Shown here: positions 1 through 9,200 of the stretch, one piece after another
How the letters are laid out: every line of letters starts with the position of its first letter
Numbering within the stretch: position 1 is the stretch's first letter
Source: Pseudodesulfovibrio sp. JC047
GTDB lineage: Bacteria; Desulfobacterota; Desulfovibrionia; Desulfovibrionales; Desulfovibrionaceae
DNA length: 64,000 bases
Direction of reading: 5' to 3'
Assembly (NCBI RefSeq): GCF_010468615.1
Contig: NZ_WUEH01000011.1
Location: 1-64,000 of the forward strand
The notes under the pieces: generated by a model
Databases searched by the model: none
What the model was told of the DNA's origin: nothing
The model's input: only the letters and a program-made list of their open reading frames with translations
Position numbers and translations under genes: made by a program

Positions 1-123
1 ATGATATTTTAATCCTAGCCATGTCGGCCTCCTTTGAGCTTCACTTTTACTGGTACTGTTACCAGATTAAGCCTTGGAGTGCCGACATGGTATTTTTGTG
101 GCGTTATTATTCAGTCGAGCGTG

Positions 124-151
124 TTGACTGTTGTTTTCACTTTGCTAAATT
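124..151 (+). promoter_or_regulatory. Possible sigma-70 promoter, leaderless-type
   Basis: TTGACT (124-129) and TAAATT (146-151) are separated by 16 bases. The predicted transcription start falls about on the ATG at 158, so the message would have almost no leader. No clear Shine-Dalgarno sequence precedes that ATG. This is inferred from sequence match only. I see nothing else in bases 1-123. Confidence 0.3.
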
Positions 152-157
152 AAGAGT

Positions 158-988
158 ATGGCACATGAGATATCCATTCATAAATTGTACAAATCACGTT
201 TTTGCTGGCTCCTGGCCGTGCTCGTTTTCGGGGGCGTGCTGTGGGGGAGGACGGCCCTGGCGAATTCGCCGAAGTTGCATATTGATTATCCTGAATATTG
301 GCCGTTTTTCACGCACAAGACCGGTGGTGGGGTCGAAGGCATTTTTGGTGATATCATTACCGAGGCTCTGTCGCGGATGGGGATTGGCACAATCTGGCAT
401 GAATATCCGTGGGGGCGTTGCCAGATGAATGTGAAATGCGGTCAGGCAACGGCCATGGTTTCAGTGCCGACAGAGGAACGAATGACGTACACTGTCACCC
501 ACAAGCATCCATTTTATGTAAAAGAGCTGACGGTTTTTACCTATGCAGATCATCCGAAGATGGCTGAGATCGAGGCCATTACCTCACTGGACGATATTTT
601 AAAAAATGATTTGTCGGTCGTGACATATGTCGGCAATGGCTGGAGTGATGTTTACTTCGAGTCGCAAGGGATAACGACCCACCAAACGCCCCAGTTGAAA
701 AATGTCTGGCGGATGCTGGCCAATAAACGTGCTGACATTGCTGTGGAATGGCCAGGGGCGGCATGGGCGCACATCATTGACGGCAAGGTGAGTGGTTCAA
801 TCGTGCAGACTAAAGTCGTACTGACGTCAATGCCATTTCATCTCCTGCTTCGTAAAGGATGTGTGTATTGCGACCGGCTGGATGAATTTGACGCGGTGAT
901 CCAACAGATGAAGCAGGAAGGGGTGATTGATAAAATCGTCCGAAGGTATGCGCAATTGGCACCGGAGACGTGCATTCTTGATGAATGA
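158..988 (+). CDS. Periplasmic solute-binding protein, family 3 (amino-acid-type)
   Basis: A 276-residue protein with the length and build of ABC-type family 3 solute-binding proteins (SBP_bac_3), which bind small polar solutes in the periplasm. Residues 1-36 have a basic start, a hydrophobic core (LLAVLVFGGVLWG) and an Ala-Leu-Ala-Asn end that fits a signal peptidase I site. The mature part begins with the usual beta strand and a GIFGDIITEAL segment, which in this family follows the ligand-gating loop. No permease or ATPase lies beside it, so it may be an orphan sensor-like binding protein of the kind common in Desulfovibrio. The ligand cannot be read from sequence. The ATG is the only plausible start, although its ribosome site is weak. 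A terminator follows directly. Confidence 0.8.
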   Translation: MAHEISIHKLYKSRFCWLLAVLVFGGVLWGRTALANSPKLHIDYPEYWPFFTHKTGGGVEGIFGDIITEALSRMGIGTIWHEYPWGRCQMNVKCGQATAMVSVPTEERMTYTVTHKHPFYVKELTVFTYADHPKMAEIEAITSLDDILKNDLSVVTYVGNGWSDVYFESQGITTHQTPQLKNVWRMLANKRADIAVEWPGAAWAHIIDGKVSGSIVQTKVVLTSMPFHLLLRKGCVYCDRLDEFDAVIQQMKQEGVIDKIVRRYAQLAPETCILDE

Positions 989-989
989 A

Positions 990-1026
990 AGGCCGCCCGA
1001 CAGAGTGTCAGGCGGTCTTTTTTATC
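990..1026 (+). terminator. Rho-independent terminator after the solute-binding protein
   Basis: GGCCGCCCGACA pairs with TGTCAGGCGGTC around the loop GAGTG, followed by six Ts. It lies between the convergent solute-binding protein gene and polA and could also stop the polA transcript weakly. Confidence 0.85.
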
Positions 1027-1045
1027 TCATGGGTTGCGAGTGCGT

Positions 1046-3709
1046 CTAATGCGCTTCGGCCCAGTTTTTTCCAATTCCCATATCGACCTTGAGCGGGACA
1101 TCCAGTTGTGCGATGTCCTGCATGATTTGTGTGAGACGCTGCCCCGCGGCTTCAATGGTTTCCTTCGGGGCCTCGATGATAAGTTCATCATGCACCTGAA
1201 GAATGAGCTTGGCTCCGAGTTCTTGTAGTTCCTTGTCCGTCTGGGCCGCGAGCATGGCCATTTTGATGATGTCGGCGGCTGATCCCTGAATGACCGTGTT
1301 CACGGCCTGGCGTTTGGCCTGGGACGCGAGTTGGTTGTTTCGGGAATGCAGTTCCGGCAACAGACGGCGCCGTCCGGCAAGCGTGGTGACGAAGCCGTGT
1401 TTTTGGGCGTCTTCAACGATGGTGTCGTAGTACGTCTTGAGTGTGGCCATTTTTTCGAAATACTTTTCCGTGAATTCCTTGGCCTCGGTCTGTTTGATCT
1501 TGAGTTCTCGGGCCAGTTTCTGAACACCCATACCGTAGATCAGACCGAAGTTGATGGTTTTTGCGCCACGCCGTTCTTCTGATGTGACATCCTCAACGGT
1601 TTTGTCGTTGAGCAGGGCTGCGGTCCGTGAGTGAATGTCCTCATCATGACGGAACGCGACGATCAAAGCCGGATCTTTGGAAAAATGTGCCAGAACTCTC
1701 AGCTCGATTTGTGAGTAATCAGCAGCAGCCAACAGATTGCCCGGGGCCGCGTTGAAACAGGCGCGCATCCGAGGTCCATGCACCCCGCGAATGGGGATGT
1801 TTTGCAGGTTGGGCTGCGAACTGGAGAGTCGGCCTGTGGCGGTGGACAATTGATTGAAATGGGTGTGCAACCGGGAGGTTGAATCCACCAGTTTCGGCAA
1901 TGGTTCCAGATAGGTGGAACGCAGTTTTTCCAGCATGCGATATTCGAGCACCGCTTCCACGATGGGGTGTTGATCCCGAATCTTTTCCAGGACCTGGTTG
2001 GCGGTGGATCGGAGTCCGGTGCTGGTTTTCGAACCAGCTTTGATCCCGAGGGTGTCGAACAGCACCACGGCCAGTTGTTGGCTGGAGCGGATGTTGAATT
2101 CCTCTCCGGCGTGGCCGATAATGGTTCGGGTCAGCTCGGCCAGTTGCGCACTGACATCATCGAGAAATCCTTTGAATGCGTCAAGGTCAACCGAGATCCC
2201 GTTTTTTTCCATGGCAACCAGAACCGGGATGAGCGGTATTTCCAGCGTGTGCATGAGTGGACCGAGTTCAGCGGTTTCCACCTGTCCTTGAACGCCTTGC
2301 ATGTAGGCCAGTGCGGCCAATCCCTGGGATTGCGAATGCAGTCCCTTGGCTGATTGGACAAATTCCGGTCGTCTATCCTGATACATGGATTGTTTGAGTC
2401 GGGTCCAGGTGTAGTTTCGGGATTCCGGGTCGAGAAGATAGGCCGCCAGACTGAGGTCAAACCATTGGCTTGCCAGAATGTATTCCCATGCCGAATCCGC
2501 CCGCAGTAAATCCTGCACTGAGGGGGTGGCGATCACTGAAGCGTCCGCAAGTGCGCGAACCAGATCGGCGACATCGCCGGTATAGCGATATTCTGTTCCT
2601 TCCATGCCGATGAAGAAGCCGTTTTTTGTGAAAACGAGGCCCACGTCTTCGCCTGCCAGATTTGGTAGTTCAGCGATGGATGGTGCTTCATTCACGGCCA
2701 GAGGTTCTTCGACCTGCGGTGTGGCTGGAGTTTCGCCGAACAAGGATAACATGCCGTCGCCCTGTGCCTGTGCAGGTTGCGCGGATTGCGCAGTGACTTG
2801 CGGTGTGCTTGCTTCTTTTTGGGTTGCCATCTTTTTGGGCAAGTCCCGTTGCAAACCGCGCAGTTCGTACTCTTCGAGAAAGGCGTTGAGTGCGTCCACG
2901 TCCATGTCCTGCACCAGAAAATCGTCAATGGGATTGTCACAACAATCCGTTTTCATGCGGGTCAAGTCGCGGAACATGAAGACTTTTTCGAGTTCCGGTT
3001 CAACCTTGGCGCGGAGTTTTTCCGGGAGTTTGTCGATATTGTCACGCATTTCTTCCAGCGTGGGACCGGTCGCTGCAAAAATTTTGCGCGCTGTAACTGG
3101 TCCGACTTTGTGGATGCCGGGGATATTGTCCGCCGAGTCGCCGATGACAGCCTGGAAATCCGGCCATGTCGTGGGTTCCATGCCTTCTTTTTCCCGAAAA
3201 CTCTCGAGTGTGTAGAAGGTTTGCTTGCGTCCGTGCTGGCTGACCATGGCCACGTTGGTATCAAGGCACTGTTTGATGTCCTTGTCTGAGGCCAGAATGA
3301 TGACGGGACGATCCTTTTTATAGCGATTCGCCAGAGCGCAGATGCAGTCGTCAGCCTCGACGCCGTGGGAGACAAGAAGCTTGAGACCCAGCAATTGAAC
3401 ACCTTGCTGGACCGGCTCGATCTGATCGGCCAATGCTTCGGGCATGGGCGGTCTGTTTGCCTTGTATTGGTCATACAAGTCATTGCGGAACGTCTTGCCT
3501 CGACCGTCCATCATGAATGCGACGTGTTTCGGCTTTTCGTCCTTGAGCAGGTTCATGAGCACCCTGAGCACCGTGTTGATCGCGTTGGTGGGAAAACCAT
3601 CCGAGCGAGACAGGTCGGCGCGGGCATAAAAGGCCCGATAGAGCAGGGCGGTTCCGTCGATAAGGTAAATGGGGTCCGTATCGAAATTGAGGTGTTCTTT
3701 GAGCGACAT
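1046..3709 (-). CDS. polA: DNA polymerase I
   Basis: An 887-residue family A DNA polymerase that fills gaps in repair and replaces RNA primers. The N-terminal 5' nuclease domain (about 1-290) has the metal-binding acidic motifs (YLIDGTALLYRAF, GVEADDCICAL, ASDKDIKQ, GDSADNIPGI). The C-terminal polymerase domain carries motif A (DYSQIELRVLAHF), motif B (RRGAKTINFGLIYGM) and motif C (QVHDELIIE). The middle domain (about 350-480) aligns in position with the 3'-5' proofreading exonuclease but lacks the DxE motif that holds the catalytic metals, so proofreading is probably absent, as in several other bacterial Pol I enzymes. A Gln/Ala/Pro-rich linker (about 295-345) joins the first two domains. 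It is the last gene of a minus-strand run with cbiR, cobU and a DHH gene. No good Shine-Dalgarno precedes the ATG. Confidence 0.97.
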   Translation of the reverse strand: MSLKEHLNFDTDPIYLIDGTALLYRAFYARADLSRSDGFPTNAINTVLRVLMNLLKDEKPKHVAFMMDGRGKTFRNDLYDQYKANRPPMPEALADQIEPVQQGVQLLGLKLLVSHGVEADDCICALANRYKKDRPVIILASDKDIKQCLDTNVAMVSQHGRKQTFYTLESFREKEGMEPTTWPDFQAVIGDSADNIPGIHKVGPVTARKIFAATGPTLEEMRDNIDKLPEKLRAKVEPELEKVFMFRDLTRMKTDCCDNPIDDFLVQDMDVDALNAFLEEYELRGLQRDLPKKMATQKEASTPQVTAQSAQPAQAQGDGMLSLFGETPATPQVEEPLAVNEAPSIAELPNLAGEDVGLVFTKNGFFIGMEGTEYRYTGDVADLVRALADASVIATPSVQDLLRADSAWEYILASQWFDLSLAAYLLDPESRNYTWTRLKQSMYQDRRPEFVQSAKGLHSQSQGLAALAYMQGVQGQVETAELGPLMHTLEIPLIPVLVAMEKNGISVDLDAFKGFLDDVSAQLAELTRTIIGHAGEEFNIRSSQQLAVVLFDTLGIKAGSKTSTGLRSTANQVLEKIRDQHPIVEAVLEYRMLEKLRSTYLEPLPKLVDSTSRLHTHFNQLSTATGRLSSSQPNLQNIPIRGVHGPRMRACFNAAPGNLLAAADYSQIELRVLAHFSKDPALIVAFRHDEDIHSRTAALLNDKTVEDVTSEERRGAKTINFGLIYGMGVQKLARELKIKQTEAKEFTEKYFEKMATLKTYYDTIVEDAQKHGFVTTLAGRRRLLPELHSRNNQLASQAKRQAVNTVIQGSAADIIKMAMLAAQTDKELQELGAKLILQVHDELIIEAPKETIEAAGQRLTQIMQDIAQLDVPLKVDMGIGKNWAEAH

Positions 3710-3729
3710 ATATATGGTGTGAGTAAGAG

Positions 3730-4725
3730 TTATACTTTACGAATCGTGGCCTTGCGACCTTGTCCGATTCGTTTGAGCATGAATATTTCCGGGTCCACGC
3801 CGTCCAGTTCCTCGATGGGGACTTCGGCGCGGGCGGCCTGTTTGTGACCTCCGGCAGATCCGAGACCATTCATGAGTTTTTGGGCCATGGTCCCCATATC
3901 GCGGCGTTGGCCGTCTCCGCGAAGGATGCAGACGAGTTTGTCTTCCGATGTTCCGGACACGACCACCCAGGGAACATCGTGAACCCGGGTGAAGAAGTCG
4001 GCGACAATGACCAGAATATCTGGGTTTTCCACATTACCGCAATAGGAGAACAAGCCTTTTCCCACCCGGCGCAGGTTGTAGAACGCGCGGGAAATGTAGC
4101 GCATCCAGTCCAGATGGAATTCACTGCGGCTGATGCGGTTCATCAATTTGGAATCAGCGAATTTTGACAAGAATTTGAAGGCCGCCATGTCTGCGTCGAT
4201 GAACTTGCGTTCAAAGGTTTTGGTGTCGCAGCGGATACCGTACATCAGGGCCGTGGCCAGGAGTTTGGCCGGGCGGATTTTCATATTGTACAGGTATTCG
4301 GTCATCATGGTGCAGACAGAGCCGTATTTGGGCCGGATATCCACATATTCGGCCTCGACCAGATTGTCTTCGGCAATGGGGTGATGATCGATCACCACAG
4401 AAAAATCGAATTGCTTGAATTCGGGATTGTGGTGGGGCTGCGAGTCTACCAGCGCGAATTTGTCGAACTGGACCGCCAGTGTCGGCGTCAATTTTTGCGT
4501 GGGTATGCGGCAATAACGGATCATCGACAGGTTGTCCGGTCGTTTGATCTCGTTGATTTGTGCAATGGCGGTTCGATTGACTCGACGCGCCATGATGCGC
4601 CTCAACGCCAGGGCCGATCCCAGTGCGTCCGGGTCGGCATTGATGACGATAAGCCAGTTATCGTCTTTGGTGAAGAGTTCGAGCAAGTGCTCGACCTGTT
4701 CATCCAATTGTCGAAAGAGTGCCAA
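3730..4725 (-). CDS. DHH-family phosphoesterase (NrnA/RecJ-like)
   Basis: A 331-residue protein with both halves of the DHH-DHHA1 fold. Near residue 30 is NADPDALGSALAL (the DxD metal motif), near residue 130 the signature VIDHH, and near residue 300 the GSAGGHKQAA substrate-binding motif of DHHA1. Family members cleave nanoRNA, short DNA or cyclic dinucleotides, and the exact substrate cannot be told from this sequence. The length fits NrnA-type exonucleases rather than full RecJ. The start codon is TTG just past the cobU stop, with GGGGA eight bases upstream, so translation may be coupled to cobU. It lies 20 bases upstream of polA, which suggests a nucleic-acid turnover role. Confidence 0.85.
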   Translation of the reverse strand: MALFRQLDEQVEHLLELFTKDDNWLIVINADPDALGSALALRRIMARRVNRTAIAQINEIKRPDNLSMIRYCRIPTQKLTPTLAVQFDKFALVDSQPHHNPEFKQFDFSVVIDHHPIAEDNLVEAEYVDIRPKYGSVCTMMTEYLYNMKIRPAKLLATALMYGIRCDTKTFERKFIDADMAAFKFLSKFADSKLMNRISRSEFHLDWMRYISRAFYNLRRVGKGLFSYCGNVENPDILVIVADFFTRVHDVPWVVVSGTSEDKLVCILRGDGQRRDMGTMAQKLMNGLGSAGGHKQAARAEVPIEELDGVDPEIFMLKRIGQGRKATIRKV

Positions 4726-4730
4726 AAAAG

Positions 4731-5240
4731 CTATCCCCGTTTCAGGGTTAACGGAAGCCCGGCAGCGACCAGAAATGCCTGGTCGGCCTGTTCGGCGATG
4801 CTTTTGTTGAGCGCGCCGAGGCTCCGAACAAATGCTCGGACTTCACCGGAAGCCGGTAAAACTCCGAGTCCGGTTTCACAGGAAACCAGTATCAGATTCG
4901 TGGAGTCCCAATCCGTGAGAACATCCATGAGTTCCTGTGTTTTTTCGTCTGCACATCCAGCTTCTCGACAGGCGAAAATCCAGTAGTCGAGACTGTCCAC
5001 AAGCACAGACGGAAAGTGCAATTTAGCCTGTCTCAGCGCTTGAGGCAAGTCCTCGGAAACTTCAATAACTTCAAGGGTTGCGGAACGTTCTCTCCGGTGC
5101 TTGGCGATCTGTTCACGAAACGCGAAGTCCTTGGCTTTGCCTGTGGCGATGAAAACGCCCGGTTGTTCAGCCTTGGACAGCACGTCGAGTGCAAAGTCGG
5201 ATTTCCCGGATTTGTTGCCGCCAAGTATCAGCGTTATCAT
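4731..5240 (-). CDS. cobU: Adenosylcobinamide kinase / guanylyltransferase
   Basis: A 169-residue protein of CobU length. It phosphorylates adenosylcobinamide and then transfers GMP to it, a late step in loading the lower ligand of cobalamin. The P-loop GGNKSGKS is at residues 7-14. The HRRER segment near residue 48 corresponds to the family motif with the guanylylated histidine. SCETGLGVLPASGEVR near 120 matches the conserved SNEVG-type loop in position, though it is divergent. The start overlaps the end of cbiR by four bases (ATGA), so the two are translationally coupled, which supports a joint role in cobamide salvage. GGAG lies nine bases before the ATG. Confidence 0.9.
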   Translation of the reverse strand: MITLILGGNKSGKSDFALDVLSKAEQPGVFIATGKAKDFAFREQIAKHRRERSATLEVIEVSEDLPQALRQAKLHFPSVLVDSLDYWIFACREAGCADEKTQELMDVLTDWDSTNLILVSCETGLGVLPASGEVRAFVRSLGALNKSIAEQADQAFLVAAGLPLTLKRG

Positions 5241-6061
5241 GATTCGTTACTCCAGCAGGATGTCCACTGACCCAAAAGGTCAAGGGAATGAAACAGGCCC
5301 TGCTCATTGAACAGTTCCAGTGTGACTGTCGGTCCGGTAAAATTGTTGAGCAGAGTGCGTAACAGGTCGCGTCCACTCTTGTCCATGTTCGAGAGGGGCT
5401 GGTGCCGCTGGCGGGTTTCCATGCCGTAGACATGGAGCATCTGTACATGTCGCCACAGGTCGGGCAAATCGAGAATCTTCTCTTGTTCGTAGGCCAGCAG
5501 ATGACCGATATCGAGACACGCGGAATAGCCGGCTTCCCGGATTTCATCCCAGATGGGTATCAGGCTATATCCCTGGATGTTTTCGATGAGAAAATTCGCA
5601 GGATCGACCCCTTTGTCCCGTAACCGTGCGGCTAGCGGGATGAGCATATCCAGTTCGGTGGGGGGATGCAGAACATAGGCATGCGGAGACAGGAAGGCTG
5701 CTTTGTCAATCAGTCTGTCCAAGGTGTGCCAGATGGTGTCCAGCCCGGTTGACCAATCGAGATCCAGGGGCAAGTGAACATGCCACGACACCGGCAGTTC
5801 AGCCAGGGATGGGGGCAGATCAACGTCCGTATAGGCGAGACAGGCTTCGGCTTCGAAAAAAAGCAGGTCGATTTCCGGGAATCGTCCGGCGAGATACACC
5901 GCGTTTTCAGCAGCCCCCGCAGGGATGACAAACGACGGTGCGGCAACGGAATACGGAAATTTCACAGCCCATTTTCGTTCAGCCTCGCTGACGGAATCAG
6001 GCCATTGGCGTGCAGGTTTTTCCCCGTTGTCACGGCGATTTTTTTTGAAACTGTCGGGCAT
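5237..6061 (-). CDS. cbiR: CbiR-like cobamide remodelling protein (TIM barrel)
   Basis: A 274-residue protein that looks like an AP-endonuclease-2/xylose-isomerase-type TIM barrel. Features are FPEIDLLFFE, HVHLPLDLDW, a FLIENIQGYS segment, a CLDIGHLLAYEQ segment and a late VTLELFN strand, which give the acidic and His residues expected to bind metal. This architecture next to cobU fits CbiR, which hydrolyses cobamides to remove the lower ligand so the corrinoid can be rebuilt. That identity is inferred from fold and context. I start at the ATG at 6061, which has AAGAGAG just upstream. An open frame continues 37 codons further to a TTG without a ribosome site. A general sugar-phosphate isomerase is the alternative. 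Confidence 0.7.
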   Translation of the reverse strand: MPDSFKKNRRDNGEKPARQWPDSVSEAERKWAVKFPYSVAAPSFVIPAGAAENAVYLAGRFPEIDLLFFEAEACLAYTDVDLPPSLAELPVSWHVHLPLDLDWSTGLDTIWHTLDRLIDKAAFLSPHAYVLHPPTELDMLIPLAARLRDKGVDPANFLIENIQGYSLIPIWDEIREAGYSACLDIGHLLAYEQEKILDLPDLWRHVQMLHVYGMETRQRHQPLSNMDKSGRDLLRTLLNNFTGPTVTLELFNEQGLFHSLDLLGQWTSCWSNES

Positions 6062-6134
6062 TGTTGCTCTCTTGATATCGGGCACAGACCTTGCAAAAAT
6101 ACGGACAAACGCACGAATTGCCGAGGTCAGAGCC

Positions 6135-6278
6135 ATGATACGACTCAAAAACTTCTGCCAGCATATTTTCAACCCGCTGCATCTTTTTTGCCGTCTGCGT
6201 CAGGCGGGGCTATCCGTCTTTACCGCACGGCATCTGTGCCGGGTGTATGAACGCGGTTTGTATCGATTCTTTTTTTAA
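6135..6278 (+). CDS. Small basic conserved-looking protein (47 aa)
   Basis: A 47-residue open frame with a strong ribosome site (GAGGT eight bases before the ATG) in the gap between cbiR and the endonuclease Q-helicase gene. It is divergent from cbiR, and its stop overlaps the 3' end of the helicase gene by four bases. The product is rich in Arg, Leu, Phe and Cys, with the segments FNPLHLFCRLR and RVYERGLYRFFF, and looks like a short amphipathic membrane-edge peptide. I do not know its function. The ribosome site and tight packing argue for a real gene; the size argues for caution. Confidence 0.55.
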   Translation: MIRLKNFCQHIFNPLHLFCRLRQAGLSVFTARHLCRVYERGLYRFFF

Positions 6279-9200
6279 TCGAGTAAACCGAGTTGTTTCT
6301 CTTTGGTCACCCGTTTGGCGGCCAGAGTGGACTTCGTCAACAGATTGTGTGGCAATTCTCGAAGGTAGCGGGATGCGGGCAAATTCAGCTTCTTGCCGTA
6401 CAGTTGTCGTTTGTCGGAACGGCTGATGTACAGATGCCGTTTGGCACGGGTCATGCCCACGAACATCAGGCGGCGTTCTTCGTGGAATCGTTGCCCCCGG
6501 CCCGGAGTGAGTGTCACCTTGGCCGTCAGCAGATTCATTCCGGCAAAGGGAAGGATACCTTCTTCGCACGCAGGCATGAAGACGGCATCGAATTCCAATC
6601 CCTTGGATGCATGAAGGGTCATGATTTGCACTTTTTCCGCTGATTTTCTGACCAGTTCCAGCTCTGTCTGGAGGCTGACCCAGTTGACCAATCCTTGCCA
6701 CCCACCACGTTGATTGAATTCCTTTTTCAGTTCCTTGAACTGTCTGCTTTCCCAGAAGAATTGATCGAATGGCGGTGTTTCGTTCAAAAAGGCGGCCAGT
6801 GCGACCGGGCCTTTGGCCAGAATATGATCCGGGACATCGAGCACATCTTCCGAATCAGATAGTGTCATGCCCAGAAATTGTTGGGCGGCCTTGAGAATGC
6901 TGGCGACTCGTGGTTCCTGCCAGAATCCTTCCAGTTCCGGGGTGGAGACGGGAATACCCGCGCGTTTCAGGATCTTTTCAAGAATGGGAATAAGGGCCTT
7001 GAACCGGACAAGGACTGCGATATCTCCCGGAGCGAGTGTGCCGCATTCTCCATGATCCGCGATGGAATGACTGGTCGCGCCGATGAGTGCCTTGATGCGG
7101 TCACTGATCCACGAGGCTTCCCGTATTCCATCCGGTCCTTCAAAAAGGTGAATCGTTGCGGCAATATCTTGATTGGCGTGCAACTTGGGTGCATCCGGGA
7201 ACAGGGATGCCGCAGTGTCAAGAATGGCCTGTCCGGATCGGTAGTTTTCCAACAGGGTGATGGACTCCATCTTGGGCCACAATTCAGTGAGTCGTTTTTC
7301 CACATCCTGTGTGGCTCCCCGGAATCCGTAGATGGATTGATTGGGGTCGCCGATGCAGAAGACGCCTTCACCGGATGGACCGGCAACGCCTTTGATGACA
7401 GCGAGTTGCAGCGGAGTGAGGTCCTGGACTTCGTCCACCAAAACATGGGTATACGGCATTTTGAACGTCGGTGCGCCGGATTGTTCCAGCATGAATTCGA
7501 GCAGATCGGTATAATCGACCAAATCCCAATGATTTTTCTGGTTGCCGTAATTAATATGTGCTTCGGCCAGATCCTCGGGTAGTTCTTCCAGTCGTTCGCG
7601 GGCCAAGGTGTACTTGTTCCAGTAGTGGTCGAGATTTTTACCGGCGAATTCCGGGTTGACTTCGGCGAACAGTTTTTTGGCCGCAGCTTCCGGAACCACG
7701 ATTGGTGTGTCGGAATAGGCATGTCGCCAATAGTCGAAGCACAAGGAGTGCAGGGTGCCGGCCTGGGGCGTGTCCGTGCTGTCTCCTCGCAGATGTTTCA
7801 TGCGGTCCCGCAGCTCTTGTGCGGCCCGGCGCGTGAAGGTCAGGGCGAGTATGCGTTTCGGGGGAACCCCGTCGGCAATGAGTCGATCAATGCGGCCCAT
7901 CAGCGTCTGCGTCTTGCCGGTGCCGGGACCGGCCATGACCAGGACGGCTTCCGGACCTGCGTCAATGGCGACCTGTTGTTCTTTGTTATATTTCATCTGA
8001 GGGACGGAGGTCTTTTTGCGGAGTACAACCTTGGTCGGTTTGGCCCGTTCGCCCACATCCTGATGTGTGTCCTGCACGGCCATGGACACCAGGGTCCCGC
8101 CGTTTTTGATTTCATCGCGTTCTTTTTCGGAAAAGACGGTAATGGTGCCGTATTCGCCGTCAAATCCAGCTTTGCGGATGACAAGTCCTTCCCGCATACG
8201 GGATAGTCCTTCGCCCAGATGCGGAGCAAATTTGTTGAGGTCTTCTGCCGGAGCGCGTTGGAGGATATCCAGCTCGTTGCCAAAGGCCTTGAGCAGTTTC
8301 ATGTAGAGCAGGTTGACTTTTTTTGACTTCGGTCCGACTCCCACGACTTCGGAGAGGATTTCCTTGAGCGGAATCATGGATACGAAATTCGCTGCACCAG
8401 CGGGTTTGACCGGCTCTTCACGGTCAGCCAGAGAAAGGATGCGGTTATACACGCCTACGGTAACGGGCTTGCCGCAGACCGGGCAGATGCCATCGCGGGC
8501 AATGGTCTCGTGCGGGTCCATGGACACGCCGCATTTACGGTGCCCGTCCATGTGATATTTCCCTTCTTCCGGGAAAAATTCCACCGTACCGAGAAATTTG
8601 TGGCCCAGACCTTCGCTTCGCAGTGCGCGATAAATGCCTTCATAGGAGATTTCACCACGGAACAGATTGGCTTCGCGTCCCAATTTTTCGCCGGAATGGG
8701 CATCCGAGTTGGAAATGAGTTTGATGCGGTCGAGTTCCGACCAGGTCCAGTTCATTTCCGGGTCAGAAGACAACCCGGTTTCCATGGCGAAGATTTCATC
8801 GGCATAGTCGCCGAAACATTCGCGGATGGAATCAAACCCGGACCGAGACCCGAAGAGTGAGAACCATGGGGTCCAGATATGCGCCGGGACCAGAAAGGCC
8901 ATGGGATGGGTTTCCAATACCATGTCAATGAGGTCGCGGCTATCAAGGCCAAGAATGGGACGGCCATCGGATGCGAGGTTGCCGACTTCGCCCAGCTTTT
9001 CGTTGAACCGTTTCACGGATTCAATGTCCGGCATGTACACGAGATTGTGGACCTTGCGGACTTTGCCGCCGCGTTTGTAAATGGAACTGATCTCGGTCTG
9101 GAGCATGAAGCGGACACGGCCGGGAATTTCTCCTCCAAAAGTCGGAATTTCCGATTCAAGCCCATCGGATTCCTTGAGGGTGAAGAGTCCCTTTCCATTG

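Noticed and set aside
21-428. A 135-codon frame overlapping the solute-binding protein
   Set aside because: It lies in another frame over the clear signal peptide and start of the binding protein and has a random-looking composition.
5237-6172. A 311-codon form of the CbiR-like protein with a TTG start
   Set aside because: It has no Shine-Dalgarno sequence and overlaps the divergent small gene; the ATG at 6061 has a good one.
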